Under the pieces are notes generated by a model, which worked only from the letters and a program-made list of their open reading frames with translations, did no database searches and was not told where the DNA came from. From Alphaproteobacteria bacterium (GTDB lineage: Bacteria > Pseudomonadota > Alphaproteobacteria > Rhodospirillales > Magnetospirillaceae), in NCBI GenBank assembly GCA_021325215.1, contig JAJPHO010000035.1:1-45524 (forward strand): a DNA stretch of 45,524 nt, in the 5' to 3' direction. Below are positions 1-9,327 of this stretch, in pieces (positions within the stretch are counted from its first letter, which is position 1; every line of letters starts with the position of its first letter). The position numbers were made by a program, and so were the translations under genes.

Positions 1-1644
1 GAGGTCACCCGCGCCAAGCGCATCTATGCCAATTACTTCGAGACGATGATGGATGACCCGGTGCATTTCGGCATCCGCCTGTCCGAAGCCATCGCGGTCG
101 GCGACTGGCGCCTGCTGTTCATCGACCGCGACCGCATCGCCGCCGTCACCGTGGCCGACGTGCAGAAGGCGGCGGAAGCCTATTTCAAGGAATCCAACCG
201 CACCTTCGGCCAGTTCATCCCCACCGCCAAGCCGGACCGGGCGCCTTTGCCGCCGCCGGTCGACGTCGCCAAGCTGGCCGCCGACTACAAGGGCAAGGAA
301 GCCGTCGCCGCCGGCGAAAGCTTCGACCCCAGCCCCGCCAATATCGAAGCCCGCACCAAGCGCTATAAGCTCGCCAACGGCATGCAGGTGGCGCTGCTGC
401 CCAAGCAGACCCGCGGCGGCACCGTGGCCGGCACGCTGCTGATCAATATGGGCGATCTCGCCAGCCTGACCGGCAAGCAGACCACCGGCCATTACGCCGC
501 CAACCTGTTGATCCGCGGCGCCGGCACCCTGACCCGTCAGCAGATCGCCGATCGGCTGGAAGAGCTGAAATCCACCCTGCATATCACCGGCGGCGGCGAA
601 GTCGTCACCGTTTCCTTCGAGACCAAGCGCGACACGCTGCCCGGTCTGCTCGACCTGGTCGCCCTGATCGTCCGCCACCCGACCTTCACCGAGAAGGATA
701 TGGAGGAGCTGAGGACCGAATGGCTGTCCGGCATCGATTCGCAACGCCATGAGCCCCAGGGCGTCGCCGCCAAGGCGCTGGCCCGCCACGGCAATCCTTA
801 TCCCAAGGGCGATCCGCGCCACACCGACAGTTTCGACGAGCAGTGGGAAGCGGTGAAGACCGCCAAGCTGGCTGACGTCAAAGCCTTCCACGCCGCCTTC
901 TACGGCGCCGATCACGGTGAGATCGGCCTGGTCGGCGATTTCGACCGCGCCGCAATCGAGACCCAGCTGGCCCGGCTGTTCGGGGATTGGAAGGCGAAAC
1001 AGCCTTATACCCGCGTGCCTTACCCTTACGTCGACCTGCCCGCCGCCACCGAGCAATTGGAGACTCCGGACAAGGCCAACAGCGTCTATATGGCCAAGCT
1101 GTCCATTCCGCTGCAGGAGGACAACCCCGCCGCGGTTCCGCTGCTCGCCGGCAATTTCGTGCTGGGCGGTAACGCCAAGAGCCGCATGATCACGCAGCTG
1201 CGCGAGAAGGACGGCATCAGCTACGGCGCCGGGTCCGGCTTCGCGCCCAATGCGATCGACGCCAACAGCTCGTTCACCCTCTACGCCATCTATGCTCCGC
1301 AAAATCTCGGCAAACTGCAGGGTGACGTGATGGGCGTGACGCAGGCGCTGCTGAAGGACGGCATCACCGAGCAGGAACTGGCCGACGCCAAGAGCGGCCT
1401 GCGGCAATCCTGGCTGATCAGCCGCACCCAGGACCCGGCGTTGGCCTCGCAGCTGGCCCATCAGCTGAAGATCAACCGCACCATGGCCTATGTCGAAGCC
1501 CGCGAAGCCAAGCTCGACCAGTTGACCGTAGACCAAGTGAACGAGGCGCTGCGCCACTATTTCGACCCGGCGCATCTCGTGCAGATCTATGCCGGCGACT
1601 TCTCGGGCGCGCAGAAGAAAGCGGAGGACGGCGCAGGCCATTGA
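1..1644 (+). CDS. M16 family zinc metallopeptidase, C-terminal part (5' end outside window)
   Basis: The reading frame is open from the first base, so the true start lies upstream. An internal ATG at 46 is not the real start. About 547 residues are visible. They resemble the second half of a two-repeat M16 (pitrilysin/insulinase-like) peptidase: an end of one repeat, then a new repeat beginning near the segment RYKLANGMQVALLPK and ending with GISYGAGSGF and the terminal helices typical of the inactive M16 C-domain. The zinc motif HxxEH is not in the visible part and would be expected in the missing N-terminal repeat. These proteins are usually exported and degrade peptides in the periplasm. 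The next gene is also an exported peptidase, so the two may form a peptide-degrading unit. Family assignment is firm; the substrate is unknown. Confidence 0.9.
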   Translation, partial: EVTRAKRIYANYFETMMDDPVHFGIRLSEAIAVGDWRLLFIDRDRIAAVTVADVQKAAEAYFKESNRTFGQFIPTAKPDRAPLPPPVDVAKLAADYKGKEAVAAGESFDPSPANIEARTKRYKLANGMQVALLPKQTRGGTVAGTLLINMGDLASLTGKQTTGHYAANLLIRGAGTLTRQQIADRLEELKSTLHITGGGEVVTVSFETKRDTLPGLLDLVALIVRHPTFTEKDMEELRTEWLSGIDSQRHEPQGVAAKALARHGNPYPKGDPRHTDSFDEQWEAVKTAKLADVKAFHAAFYGADHGEIGLVGDFDRAAIETQLARLFGDWKAKQPYTRVPYPYVDLPAATEQLETPDKANSVYMAKLSIPLQEDNPAAVPLLAGNFVLGGNAKSRMITQLREKDGISYGAGSGFAPNAIDANSSFTLYAIYAPQNLGKLQGDVMGVTQALLKDGITEQELADAKSGLRQSWLISRTQDPALASQLAHQLKINRTMAYVEAREAKLDQLTVDQVNEALRHYFDPAHLVQIYAGDFSGAQKKAEDGAGH

Positions 1645-1697
1645 TCACCCTCTCCGGTCATGATGGAATGGCCGGCTTTCATAACGGGGGAAACAGC

Positions 1698-3740
1698 ATG
1701 ACGCGTTTGAAGTGGGGTGTGGTGGCCGCTATCCTTTGGGGCGCGGCCCAGTCCGCGGTGCCGGCCAATGAGGCGACACCGAAATTCCAGCCCCAGGACG
1801 TGTTCGCGCTGCGCTTCGCCTCCGACCCGCAGGTCCGCCCGGACGGCAAGCAGGTCGCCTATGTGCGCAACGGTTTCGACGTCATGACCGACGGCGAGAA
1901 CAAGGCGATCTGGCTGGTCGACCTGGGTTCGGGCCAGGAAACGCCGCTGGTCGCCGGTCCCGGCGCCTATATGCAGCCGCGCTGGTCGCCCGACGGCACC
2001 CGTCTCGCCTTCGTCGCCGCGGTCGAAGGCGAGAAGCCTCAGCTTTATGTGCGCTGGATGGCGACCGGCACCCAGGTCAAGCTGACCACCCTGCCGCAAT
2101 CGCCGCGCGCCATTTCCTGGTCGCCCGACGGCAATTCCATCGCCTTCGAGATGTTCGTGCCCGATGACGGCTTGAAGCTCGGCGCGCCGCTGCCCAAGCC
2201 GGCCGGCGCCAAATGGGCCGATCCGCCCAATATCGTCACCGATGTGATCTATCGCTTCGACGGCCGCGGCAAGCTGGAGCCCGGACACAGCCACATCTTC
2301 GTGATCTCGGCCTCGGGCGGCGCTCCGCGTCAGGTGACCTTCGGCAATTATGAAGAGAACGGCCCGCTCGCCTGGGCGCCGGACGGAAAGAGCCTTTATT
2401 ACGCCGGCAATCGTCAGGTCGAATGGCAGCATCAGGTCAACCAGGACTCGCTGCAGCGCGTCTCGCTGCTCGACGGCACGATCACCGCCCTCACCCCGCC
2501 CGGCCCGACCGCCTCGCTGCATATCTCGCCGGACGGCAGCAAGATCGCCTTCATCGGCTATCAGGACAACAAGCGCGGCTATCAGAACTCGCAGCTTTAT
2601 CTCTATGACGTCAAAAGCCAGAAAGCGACCAGCCTGACCCAGGATTTCGACCGCTCGGTGACCGATCCGCAATGGTCGGGCGATCACGAGATCTATGTCC
2701 AATATGTCGATCACGGCATCACCAAGGCCGCCCGCGTTTCCCTCGACGGCAAGCGCACCGACGTGGCTCAGGGCCTGGGCGATTCCGACGAGCCGGACCG
2801 TCCTTACAGCGGCGGCGCCTACAGCGTGTCGGAGAACGGCACCCTGGCCTACACCGACGCCTCGCCCGAACGCCCGGCCGAACTGGCCCTGGCCAAAGGA
2901 AGCTCGGGCAAACAGCTCACCCGCCTGAACGAGCTGTTCTTCGCCTCGAAGGCTCTCGGCAAGGTGGCGCCGCTGCCGGTCAAATCCAGCTTCGACCAAT
3001 TGCCGATCGACGCCTGGATCGTCACCCCGCCCGATTTCGACCCGGCGAAGAAATATCCGCTGATCCTGGAAATCCACGGCGGACCGTTCGCCTCCTACGG
3101 CCCCAGCTTCGCCACCGACATGCAACTCTATGCGGCGGCCGGCTATGTGGTGGTCTATGCCAATCCACGCGGGTCGACCTCTTATGGCGACAGCTTCGCC
3201 AACCAGATCGACCGCGCCTATCCCGGCCATGATTACGACGATCTGATGAGCGTGGTGGACACCGCCATCGCCAAGGGCTTCGTCGATGCCGACAATCTGT
3301 TCGTCACCGGCGGCTCGGGCGGCGGCGCGCTGACCGCCTGGATCGTCGGCAAGACCGGCCGCTTCCGCGCCGCGGTGGCGCAGAAGCCGGTGATCAACTG
3401 GGCCAGCGAGGTGCTGACCACCGATTTGACCAAATATATGGCGGTCTATTGGTTCAGCAAAATGCCGTGGGAAGACCCGCAGGGCTATTGGGACCGCTCG
3501 CCTTTGTCGCTGGTCGGCAACGTGACCACCCCGACCATGGTGGTGGTCGGCGACTCCGACTACCGCACCCCGGTCAGCGAAGCCGAGCAATATTATCAGG
3601 CCCTGTCGCTGAAGGGCGTTCCCACCGCTTTGATGAAGGTGCCCGGCGCCAGCCATGGCGGCCTGGCGGCCCGGCCCTCCCAATCGGCGGAAAAGGCCGA
3701 GGCGATCCTCGGCTGGTTCGAGCGCTTCAGGAAGAAGTAA
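1698..3740 (+). CDS. Exported S9 family peptidase (prolyl oligopeptidase / acylaminoacyl-peptidase type)
   Basis: The protein has 680 residues. The start at ATG 1698 is preferred over an upstream in-frame ATG at 1641 because it has a purine-rich ribosome site (GGGGGAAA, 1686-1693) and begins a signal peptide of about 22 residues (MTRLKWGVVAAILWG...). An N-terminal beta-propeller follows, with repeated WSPDG-type blades (for example RWSPDGTRLAF). A C-terminal alpha/beta hydrolase domain comes last. The catalytic triad is visible: Ser540 in GGSGGG, Asp621 in GDSDYRTP and His653 in GASHGG. The family cleaves short peptides, here probably in the periplasm. It follows the M16 peptidase gene by 53 bp in the same direction. 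Its 3' end overlaps the convergent phosphotransferase gene by 14 bp. Confidence 0.93.
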   Translation: MTRLKWGVVAAILWGAAQSAVPANEATPKFQPQDVFALRFASDPQVRPDGKQVAYVRNGFDVMTDGENKAIWLVDLGSGQETPLVAGPGAYMQPRWSPDGTRLAFVAAVEGEKPQLYVRWMATGTQVKLTTLPQSPRAISWSPDGNSIAFEMFVPDDGLKLGAPLPKPAGAKWADPPNIVTDVIYRFDGRGKLEPGHSHIFVISASGGAPRQVTFGNYEENGPLAWAPDGKSLYYAGNRQVEWQHQVNQDSLQRVSLLDGTITALTPPGPTASLHISPDGSKIAFIGYQDNKRGYQNSQLYLYDVKSQKATSLTQDFDRSVTDPQWSGDHEIYVQYVDHGITKAARVSLDGKRTDVAQGLGDSDEPDRPYSGGAYSVSENGTLAYTDASPERPAELALAKGSSGKQLTRLNELFFASKALGKVAPLPVKSSFDQLPIDAWIVTPPDFDPAKKYPLILEIHGGPFASYGPSFATDMQLYAAAGYVVVYANPRGSTSYGDSFANQIDRAYPGHDYDDLMSVVDTAIAKGFVDADNLFVTGGSGGGALTAWIVGKTGRFRAAVAQKPVINWASEVLTTDLTKYMAVYWFSKMPWEDPQGYWDRSPLSLVGNVTTPTMVVVGDSDYRTPVSEAEQYYQALSLKGVPTALMKVPGASHGGLAARPSQSAEKAEAILGWFERFRKK

Positions 3741-4533
3741 GGCGCCAGCGGAACATCCCCTTCAGCACGTTGAGGTGATGTTCCGCGGCTTCCCGCCGTC
3801 CCGGCAGGTCCGCCTGGGTCCAGCACCAGGCGGAGACGCAGAAGCTGCGGATGATGGAAATCATCGGCACGTCGTCCGCCCCGAGCGCGGCATAGTCCCA
3901 GGCTTTCGGGCCGCGGCACGCCGCCTCGAAATCGATCCACAGCGGACCCTTGGCGGTCATCAGGATGTTGTGCATGCCGGAATCGCCATGGATCGGCACC
4001 CGTTCCTCGGATGAAACCTTGATCTCGTCATGGACCGCCAGCAGGAAATGCCGGTCTTCCGCGCTCAGGGCCGGAGGCGCCACTTCGATCAAAGCGCGCG
4101 AGAAAGCGATCTTTTCCTCAAAGGCCGGCAGCCAGCCGGCATAATCGGCAAAGGCGTCATGGACGGAATCCAGGGCTTTGGCGGCCAGCATCCGATGCTG
4201 CCGGTTCTCGCCGTCGGCCGGCACATGCGGCACGAAATTCCAGAAGGTCATGGTGAGATTGGCCTCGCAATAGGGCCCCGCCTCGAGCCCGAGCAGAGGC
4301 GCCAGCACCGGCGCCTCACGCTCTGCCAGATGGCGGACGACCGCCAATTCCCGGCTCATCGCCTCTTCCGCCCCGATCCCTCGCCTGACCCGCGCCACGA
4401 TGGGGGCGGGAGACAGGCGAAGGATCGCGTGTTCCGAAACCGATAGAAGCCGAGGCACGACCTTTCCCAGGCCGACGCGCATCGCCACCCGCCTGGCCGC
4501 CTCGATCGCGGTTGCAACCGGAAAATCCGACAT
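3727..4533 (-). CDS. APH-family phosphotransferase (aminoglycoside phosphotransferase / choline kinase fold)
   Basis: The protein has 268 residues. The small-molecule kinase signature is clear: the Brenner motif HGDSGMHN at 182-189, with Asp184 as the expected catalytic base and Asn189 binding metal, followed by IDFE at 200-203, where Asp201 would bind the second magnesium. WDYA at 212-215 is also typical of the family. No signal peptide or membrane segment is seen, so it is cytoplasmic. The phosphate acceptor cannot be told from sequence, and antibiotic resistance should not be assumed. The gene is convergent with the S9 peptidase (14-bp overlap) and divergent from ppiD, with about 60 bp between the start codons. 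Confidence 0.85.
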   Translation of the reverse strand: MSDFPVATAIEAARRVAMRVGLGKVVPRLLSVSEHAILRLSPAPIVARVRRGIGAEEAMSRELAVVRHLAEREAPVLAPLLGLEAGPYCEANLTMTFWNFVPHVPADGENRQHRMLAAKALDSVHDAFADYAGWLPAFEEKIAFSRALIEVAPPALSAEDRHFLLAVHDEIKVSSEERVPIHGDSGMHNILMTAKGPLWIDFEAACRGPKAWDYAALGADDVPMISIIRSFCVSAWCWTQADLPGRREAAEHHLNVLKGMFRWRLTSS

Positions 4534-4594
4534 TGCCCCTCTCCCCCGCCGCTTCTATTATGCCGGCCGCTACAAACAATACGTAAAGCGAGTC

Positions 4595-6484
4595 ATGTTC
4601 GATACCTTTCGCAAGGCCAACGACACCTGGATCGTCAAGGTCCTCTTCGCCTTCCTGATCCTGAGCTTCGGCATCTGGGGCATCGGCGACGTGGTCCGGC
4701 AAAGGATCACATCGACCCCCGCCATCACCGTCGGCGACCGCGACATCACCGCCGAGGAAGTGGCGGACCGCTTCCGCCGCGACGTCGAGCGCATGTCGCA
4801 GATGTTCGGCAACAAGCTGACGCCCGAGCAGGCCCGCCAGATCGGCCTGCTGCCGCGCACCATCAACCAGCTGGTCGACGGCGCCCTGCTCGACCAGGCC
4901 GCCGGCAAGCTGCGCCTGGGCGTCGACGACGACACCCTGCGCGCCACCATCGCCAACATCCCGGCCTTCCAGAACCAGCTGAAGATGTTCGACAAGGGCA
5001 ATTACGCCCGCGTCCTGCAGCAGATGCAGATGACCGACCGTCAGTTCGTGTCGCTCGAGCGCAACGACCTGGCCCGCGCCCAGCTGATCAAGGCGATCAC
5101 CGGCGGCGTCCGCGCCCCGACCGCCCTGGCCGCGCCGCTCTACGGCTATCAGGCCGAAAAGCGCGTCGCCGAATTCGTCGTCTTCTCCGCCGACAAGATG
5201 CCGGCGCCGCCGGCCCCCGACCAGGCGGCCGCGCAGAAATATTACGACGAGCACAAGGTCCAGTTCCAACAGCTGGAAATCCGCTCGGCCACCGCGCTGG
5301 TGGTGCATGCCGCCGATCTGGCCGGCACCATCCACCCGTCCGACGAAGAGATCGACAAGGCCTATCAGGCCCGCCTCGGCGAGTTCCAGACCGCCGAGAA
5401 GCGCAACGTGCAGCAGATTCTGTTCAGCGACCAGGCCGCGGCCCAGGCGTTCCTCGACAAGGTCAAGGGCGGCAAGGCCAATGGTGATGGTTGGGATGCG
5501 GCCGTCAAGGAAGACAAGCTGACCTCGACCGATCTCGGCACCGTCGCCAAGGCCGAAATGCCGCTGGCCGAGCTGGGCGATCCCGCCTTCTCCTCGACCG
5601 GTCCGGCTCTGATCGGTCCGGTGCAGTCGACCCTGGGCTGGCACGCGCTGCGCGTCACCGCCATCGTTCCCGGCAAGACCAAGCCGCTGGCCGAGGTCAA
5701 GGAAATCATCGTCAAGGATCTGGTCAAGGACGAGGCGACCAACCGCCTCTACACCCTGTCGACCAAGCTGGAAGACAGCATCGGCGGCGGCAACGACCTC
5801 GACGAGACCGCCAAGTCGATCGGCCTGAAGGCCATCAAGATCGCCTCGGTCGACGAGCGCGGCCGCGACGCCGACGGCAAGCCGCTCAACAATCCGGCCC
5901 TGACGCCGGATGTGCTGGGCGCCATCTTCCAGACCGTCCAGGGCGGCACCAGCGAAGTCAATCCGCTGCCCAACAATGACGGCTATTACGTGGTCCATGT
6001 CGACAAGGTGACCCCGGCCTCGATCCGTCCGTTCGACCAGGTGCGTCCGCAGGTCGAGGCGGCCCTCGCCCAGGAAGCCCGTTCGGCCTCCGCCAAGCAG
6101 CAGGCCGAGGCGGCCGCCGAGCGTATCAAGAAGGGCGAGCCGATGTCGGCCCTGGCCGGCCAGCTCAAGGTCGAGACCACCCGCCCCTTCACCCGTGCGG
6201 GCGGCGCGCAGACCCAGGTGCCGCCGGTGGTGGCCGCCGAAATGTTCCGCCAGAGCGCCGTCGGCGGTGTCGCCGTCGTGCCGGTCGGCGCCGACAGTCT
6301 GGTGGTCCGCCTCAAGGAGATCCAGGCGCCGGAAGCGGTGGGCGCCGGCTTCGACTCGGCCCGCAACGAGCTGGCCGACGTGATGACCGAGGATCTGATG
6401 CAGCAATATGTCCTGGCGCTGCGCAAGGATATCGGCGTCCAGGTCAATCAGAGCGTCATCGACAAGCAGTTTTCCAGCAAATGA
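4595..6484 (+). CDS. ppiD: Periplasmic folding factor / peptidyl-prolyl isomerase PpiD
   Basis: The protein has 629 residues, close to the E. coli PpiD length. ATG 4595 is chosen because MFDTFRKANDTWIVKVLFAF is the family-typical N-terminus: a short cytoplasmic stretch, then a single membrane anchor at about residues 15-33. An open extension upstream of it has no such features. A SurA/PpiD-type chaperone region follows, with ITVGDRDITAEEVADRF near the start. A parvulin-like domain lies in the middle (RNVQQILFS ... DLGTVAKAEMPLAE ... GPALIGPVQSTLGWHALRV), and a second SurA-like helical region ends the protein. It acts on the periplasmic face of the inner membrane on emerging exported proteins. 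It overlaps trpE by 4 bp (ATGA), so the two are probably translated from one transcript, an order common in alphaproteobacteria. Confidence 0.93.
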   Translation: MFDTFRKANDTWIVKVLFAFLILSFGIWGIGDVVRQRITSTPAITVGDRDITAEEVADRFRRDVERMSQMFGNKLTPEQARQIGLLPRTINQLVDGALLDQAAGKLRLGVDDDTLRATIANIPAFQNQLKMFDKGNYARVLQQMQMTDRQFVSLERNDLARAQLIKAITGGVRAPTALAAPLYGYQAEKRVAEFVVFSADKMPAPPAPDQAAAQKYYDEHKVQFQQLEIRSATALVVHAADLAGTIHPSDEEIDKAYQARLGEFQTAEKRNVQQILFSDQAAAQAFLDKVKGGKANGDGWDAAVKEDKLTSTDLGTVAKAEMPLAELGDPAFSSTGPALIGPVQSTLGWHALRVTAIVPGKTKPLAEVKEIIVKDLVKDEATNRLYTLSTKLEDSIGGGNDLDETAKSIGLKAIKIASVDERGRDADGKPLNNPALTPDVLGAIFQTVQGGTSEVNPLPNNDGYYVVHVDKVTPASIRPFDQVRPQVEAALAQEARSASAKQQAEAAAERIKKGEPMSALAGQLKVETTRPFTRAGGAQTQVPPVVAAEMFRQSAVGGVAVVPVGADSLVVRLKEIQAPEAVGAGFDSARNELADVMTEDLMQQYVLALRKDIGVQVNQSVIDKQFSSK

Positions 6485-8004
6485 CCCCGGCCACATCGTT
6501 CGAAAGCTTCCAGCCCGCCTATGATCAGGGCCGGGGCCAGCTTCTCTGGACCAAGCTGGTGGCCGATCTCGAGACTCCAGTCTCGGCGATGCTGAAGCTG
6601 GCGGACGGAAAGCCGAACAGCTTCCTGCTGGAATCGGTCGAAGGCGGCGCCCAGCGCGGGCGCTATTCCTTCATCGGCCTCAAGCCCGACGTGATCTGGC
6701 GCTGCTACGGCAACGAAGCCCAGATCAACCGCCGCGCTTTGGCCGACGCGTATGACTTCGCCCCCTGCCCGGTCTCGCAGGAAAAGGGCGCGCTGGCCTC
6801 GCTGCGCGCCCTGGTAAAGGAATCCGAGCTCGACATGCCGCCCAGCCTGCCGCCGATGGCGGCCGGCCTGGTGGGTTTCATGGGCTATGACACCATCCGC
6901 CTGGTCGAGCCGGTCGAGGATAGCGGCAAGCCGCGCATCGACCTGCCCGACGGCCAGTTCCTGCGTCCGACGGTGATGGCGATCTTCGACAATGTCGACG
7001 ATTCGGTGACCCTGGCCACACCGGTACGCCCCCGCCCCGGCATCGATGCCCGCGCCGCCTATAACATGGCGTGCGAGCGGCTGGCCGATCTGGTCTCGGA
7101 CCTCGACCGCTCGCTGCCCAGCCTGTCGGTCAGCGACGAGGCCGGCAAGCCGGCGCCCGAGCCGGTCGCCAACATGACCGAGGCCGATTACTGCGCCATG
7201 GTCGCCAAGGCCAAGGAATACATCGCCGCCGGCGACATCTTCCAAGTGGTGCTCAGCCAGAAGCTGACCGTTCCCTTCAAGCTGCCGCCCTTCGCGCTGT
7301 ACCGCTCGCTGCGCCGGACCAATCCCAGCCCGTTCCTGGTCTATCTCGATTTCGGCGATTTCTCGCTGGTCGGGTCGAGCCCGGAAATCCTGGTGCGCCT
7401 GCGCGACGGCAAGGTCACGGTACGCCCGATCGCCGGCACCCGTCCGCGCGGCGCCGACGAGGCCGCCGACCTGGCCTATGCCGCCGATTTGCTGGCCGAC
7501 CCCAAGGAACTGGCCGAGCATCTGATGCTGCTCGATCTGGGCCGCAACGATGTCGGCCGTGTGGCGCAGATGGGCACCGTCTCGGTGACCGAGCGCAACA
7601 TCATCGAGCGCTATTCCCACGTCATGCACATCGTGTCGAACGTGGAAGGCAAGCTCGATCCCAAGTTCGACGCCATGGACGCTTTGTTCGCCGGCTTCCC
7701 GGCCGGCACCGTCTCGGGCGCGCCCAAGGTGCGCGCCATGCAGATCATCGAAGAGCTGGAACCCGACCGGCGCGGCCCCTATGCGGGCTGTATCGGCTAT
7801 TTCTCGGCCAATGGCTCACTCGACACCTGCATCACCCTGCGCACCGGCCTGGTCAAGGACGGCACGCTGACGGTGCAGGCCGGCGCCGGCATCGTCGCCG
7901 ATTCCGTTCCCGCGTCCGAACATCAGGAATGCCGCAACAAGGCCAAGGCTTTGCTGAAGGCGGCCGAAGAGGCCGTGAAGTTCGCCGGGCGGCGGCGGGG
8001 CTGA
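6481..8004 (+). CDS. trpE: Anthranilate synthase component I
   Basis: The protein has 507 residues and converts chorismate plus ammonia to anthranilate, the first committed step of tryptophan synthesis. It pairs with the TrpG glutaminase. The N-terminal domain carries the feedback-inhibition element LLES followed ten residues later by Ser (FLLESVEGGAQRGRYS). The C-terminal chorismate-binding domain has SPEILVRL, PIAGTRPRG, LMLLDLGRNDVGRV and AGAGIVADSVPASEHQE, all standard for TrpE. The start overlaps the ppiD stop (ATGA). In many alphaproteobacteria trpG follows closely, but here trpG begins 17 kb downstream, after two receptor genes and the R-body block. Confidence 0.97.
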   Translation: MTPATSFESFQPAYDQGRGQLLWTKLVADLETPVSAMLKLADGKPNSFLLESVEGGAQRGRYSFIGLKPDVIWRCYGNEAQINRRALADAYDFAPCPVSQEKGALASLRALVKESELDMPPSLPPMAAGLVGFMGYDTIRLVEPVEDSGKPRIDLPDGQFLRPTVMAIFDNVDDSVTLATPVRPRPGIDARAAYNMACERLADLVSDLDRSLPSLSVSDEAGKPAPEPVANMTEADYCAMVAKAKEYIAAGDIFQVVLSQKLTVPFKLPPFALYRSLRRTNPSPFLVYLDFGDFSLVGSSPEILVRLRDGKVTVRPIAGTRPRGADEAADLAYAADLLADPKELAEHLMLLDLGRNDVGRVAQMGTVSVTERNIIERYSHVMHIVSNVEGKLDPKFDAMDALFAGFPAGTVSGAPKVRAMQIIEELEPDRRGPYAGCIGYFSANGSLDTCITLRTGLVKDGTLTVQAGAGIVADSVPASEHQECRNKAKALLKAAEEAVKFAGRRRG

Positions 8005-8076
8005 TCCTTAGGTTTTTTGGAACCGCGTCGGTCCCTCTGCGTCTCTGCGCCTCAGCGGTTCAATTAGCCGGCAGGG

Positions 8077-9102
8077 TCAGTTCCCGGCCTTAGCCTCTCG
8101 CGCCTTAACCACCGTCGTCACCGGCACCAGGGTAATCCCCTTCTTCGCCAAGGTCGGCAGCCAGGCCGTCAAAGCCGCGATGGTGCCGTCGTGCGGGTGG
8201 CCGATCACGATCACGCTGCCGACGCTCTTGGCCTGTTCCTCGGCCCGGGCCAACTGCCCCATCACCGAGGCCTCATCCTCGACATCGTCGAGAAAAATGT
8301 TGCGCCGCGCCGTCGGAACCCCAGCCTGGCGGGCGACGGCCATGCCGACGCTTTTGTTGGTGGTCATCGAATCGATGAACAGCAACCCGTGCGCGCGCAG
8401 GGAGTCCATCACGATCTTCATGCCGGGCTCGTAGGCGGTGAATTTGCTGCCCATGTGATTATTCACGCCGACGATGCCCGAGAAGCGGTCGAGATCGGAC
8501 TCGACCCGGCGATGCAGCTCGGCCGGCGGCAATTGTTCGGACAGCACATCCGGCCCGGCGTCGAGCGCCGCCAGGGGCTGCATCGGCATATGCATCATCA
8601 GCTCGTGCCCGCGCGCGTGAGCGGCCCGGGTCTGCTCCGCCGCATGCGGCGCGTAGCTCATATAGGACAGGGTCAACGGCGCCGGCAATTCGGTGACCAG
8701 CAGCGAACGGCGATGATCCAGCCCCATATCGTCGATGATCACCGCCACCATCGCCTTGGCCGGACGTGCCGGAACCGCATAGGCCTGCCAGGCCGGCAGA
8801 CCGGCCGGACGCGCCACGGGCGCCGCCGCCGGCGGCCCGGGAGCCGGTTCTGGAACGGGTGCCGGCTCGGGAAGCGGAACAGGAACCGGCATCGCCGAAG
8901 CTTCCTCTTCCCCCTTCGACGCGGGTTCGGGCTCGGACTCCTCGGAAGAAGGCTGCGGCATCACCAGCGGAGCGGGAGGCGGAACCGGCAGCGACGCGGC
9001 TGGCGTCTTCGAGCGGATCTTCGCCGGCGGCACCGGCAACAGGCTGAGAGCGAGAACGACAGCGACCGAAGCCGCCCCCATCAGCAACAGGGTCCAGCGC
9101 AA
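8077..9102 (-). CDS. Divergent polysaccharide deacetylase family protein (YibQ type)
   Basis: The protein has 341 residues. It has an N-terminal membrane anchor or signal at about residues 3-23. A long Pro/Glu/Ala-rich linker follows at about 25-112, and then a C-terminal deacetylase-like (NodB fold) domain. Family motifs seen are VIIDDMG (121-127), MHMPMQP (170-176), NNHMGS (214-219), FIDS (242-245) and GHPHDGT (301-307). The domain faces the periplasm. YibQ-type proteins are often linked to cell-envelope genes, but the biochemical activity is not settled. The gene is convergent with trpE, with 72 bp between, and divergent from the receptor operon. The disordered linker probably lets the domain reach away from the membrane. 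Confidence 0.88.
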   Translation of the reverse strand: MRWTLLLMGAASVAVVLALSLLPVPPAKIRSKTPAASLPVPPPAPLVMPQPSSEESEPEPASKGEEEASAMPVPVPLPEPAPVPEPAPGPPAAAPVARPAGLPAWQAYAVPARPAKAMVAVIIDDMGLDHRRSLLVTELPAPLTLSYMSYAPHAAEQTRAAHARGHELMMHMPMQPLAALDAGPDVLSEQLPPAELHRRVESDLDRFSGIVGVNNHMGSKFTAYEPGMKIVMDSLRAHGLLFIDSMTTNKSVGMAVARQAGVPTARRNIFLDDVEDEASVMGQLARAEEQAKSVGSVIVIGHPHDGTIAALTAWLPTLAKKGITLVPVTTVVKAREAKAGN

Positions 9103-9268
9103 ATTCGTAAACGGAGAAGCAGTCTTTGACGCAGGAATGACGCACCGGCCAGGATAGAAAAAGCTGCGTCATGATCGGACGCGGCGCGCCGCCGGTCAAC
9201 TGCCGCCGCGGGCAATTCCTCACGTTTGAAACTATTGAGAATATTCACCCGCGCCTGTGAGATTGTGT

Positions 9269-9300
9269 TTGACAGTCGTCACAAAATGACGAATGTCATA
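9269..9300 (+). promoter_or_regulatory. Promoter region and shared 24-bp element upstream of the exported protein / receptor pair
   Basis: A good -35 hexamer TTGACA lies at 9269-9274. The segment 9277-9300 matches 11928-11951, upstream of the second receptor gene, at 20 of 24 positions. The core ACGAATGTCATA is identical in both. The 9277-9291 part is also an inverted repeat (CGTCA-N5-TGACG). The position just after the -35 box suggests an operator. The regulator is not known. Confidence 0.45.
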
Positions 9301-9327
9301 GCGGACGGGAAAGAGGGGCCCCAACCG

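Noticed and set aside
1587-3683. Long open frame of 698 codons antisense to the S9 peptidase
   Set aside because: It mirrors a gene with complete catalytic residues. Such antisense frames are common in high-GC DNA, and the translation has no recognisable domain.
4316-6496. Long antisense open frame across ppiD
   Set aside because: Its translation is rich in Gly, Arg, Asp and Leu without domain structure, typical of a shadow frame. ppiD is clear on the other strand.
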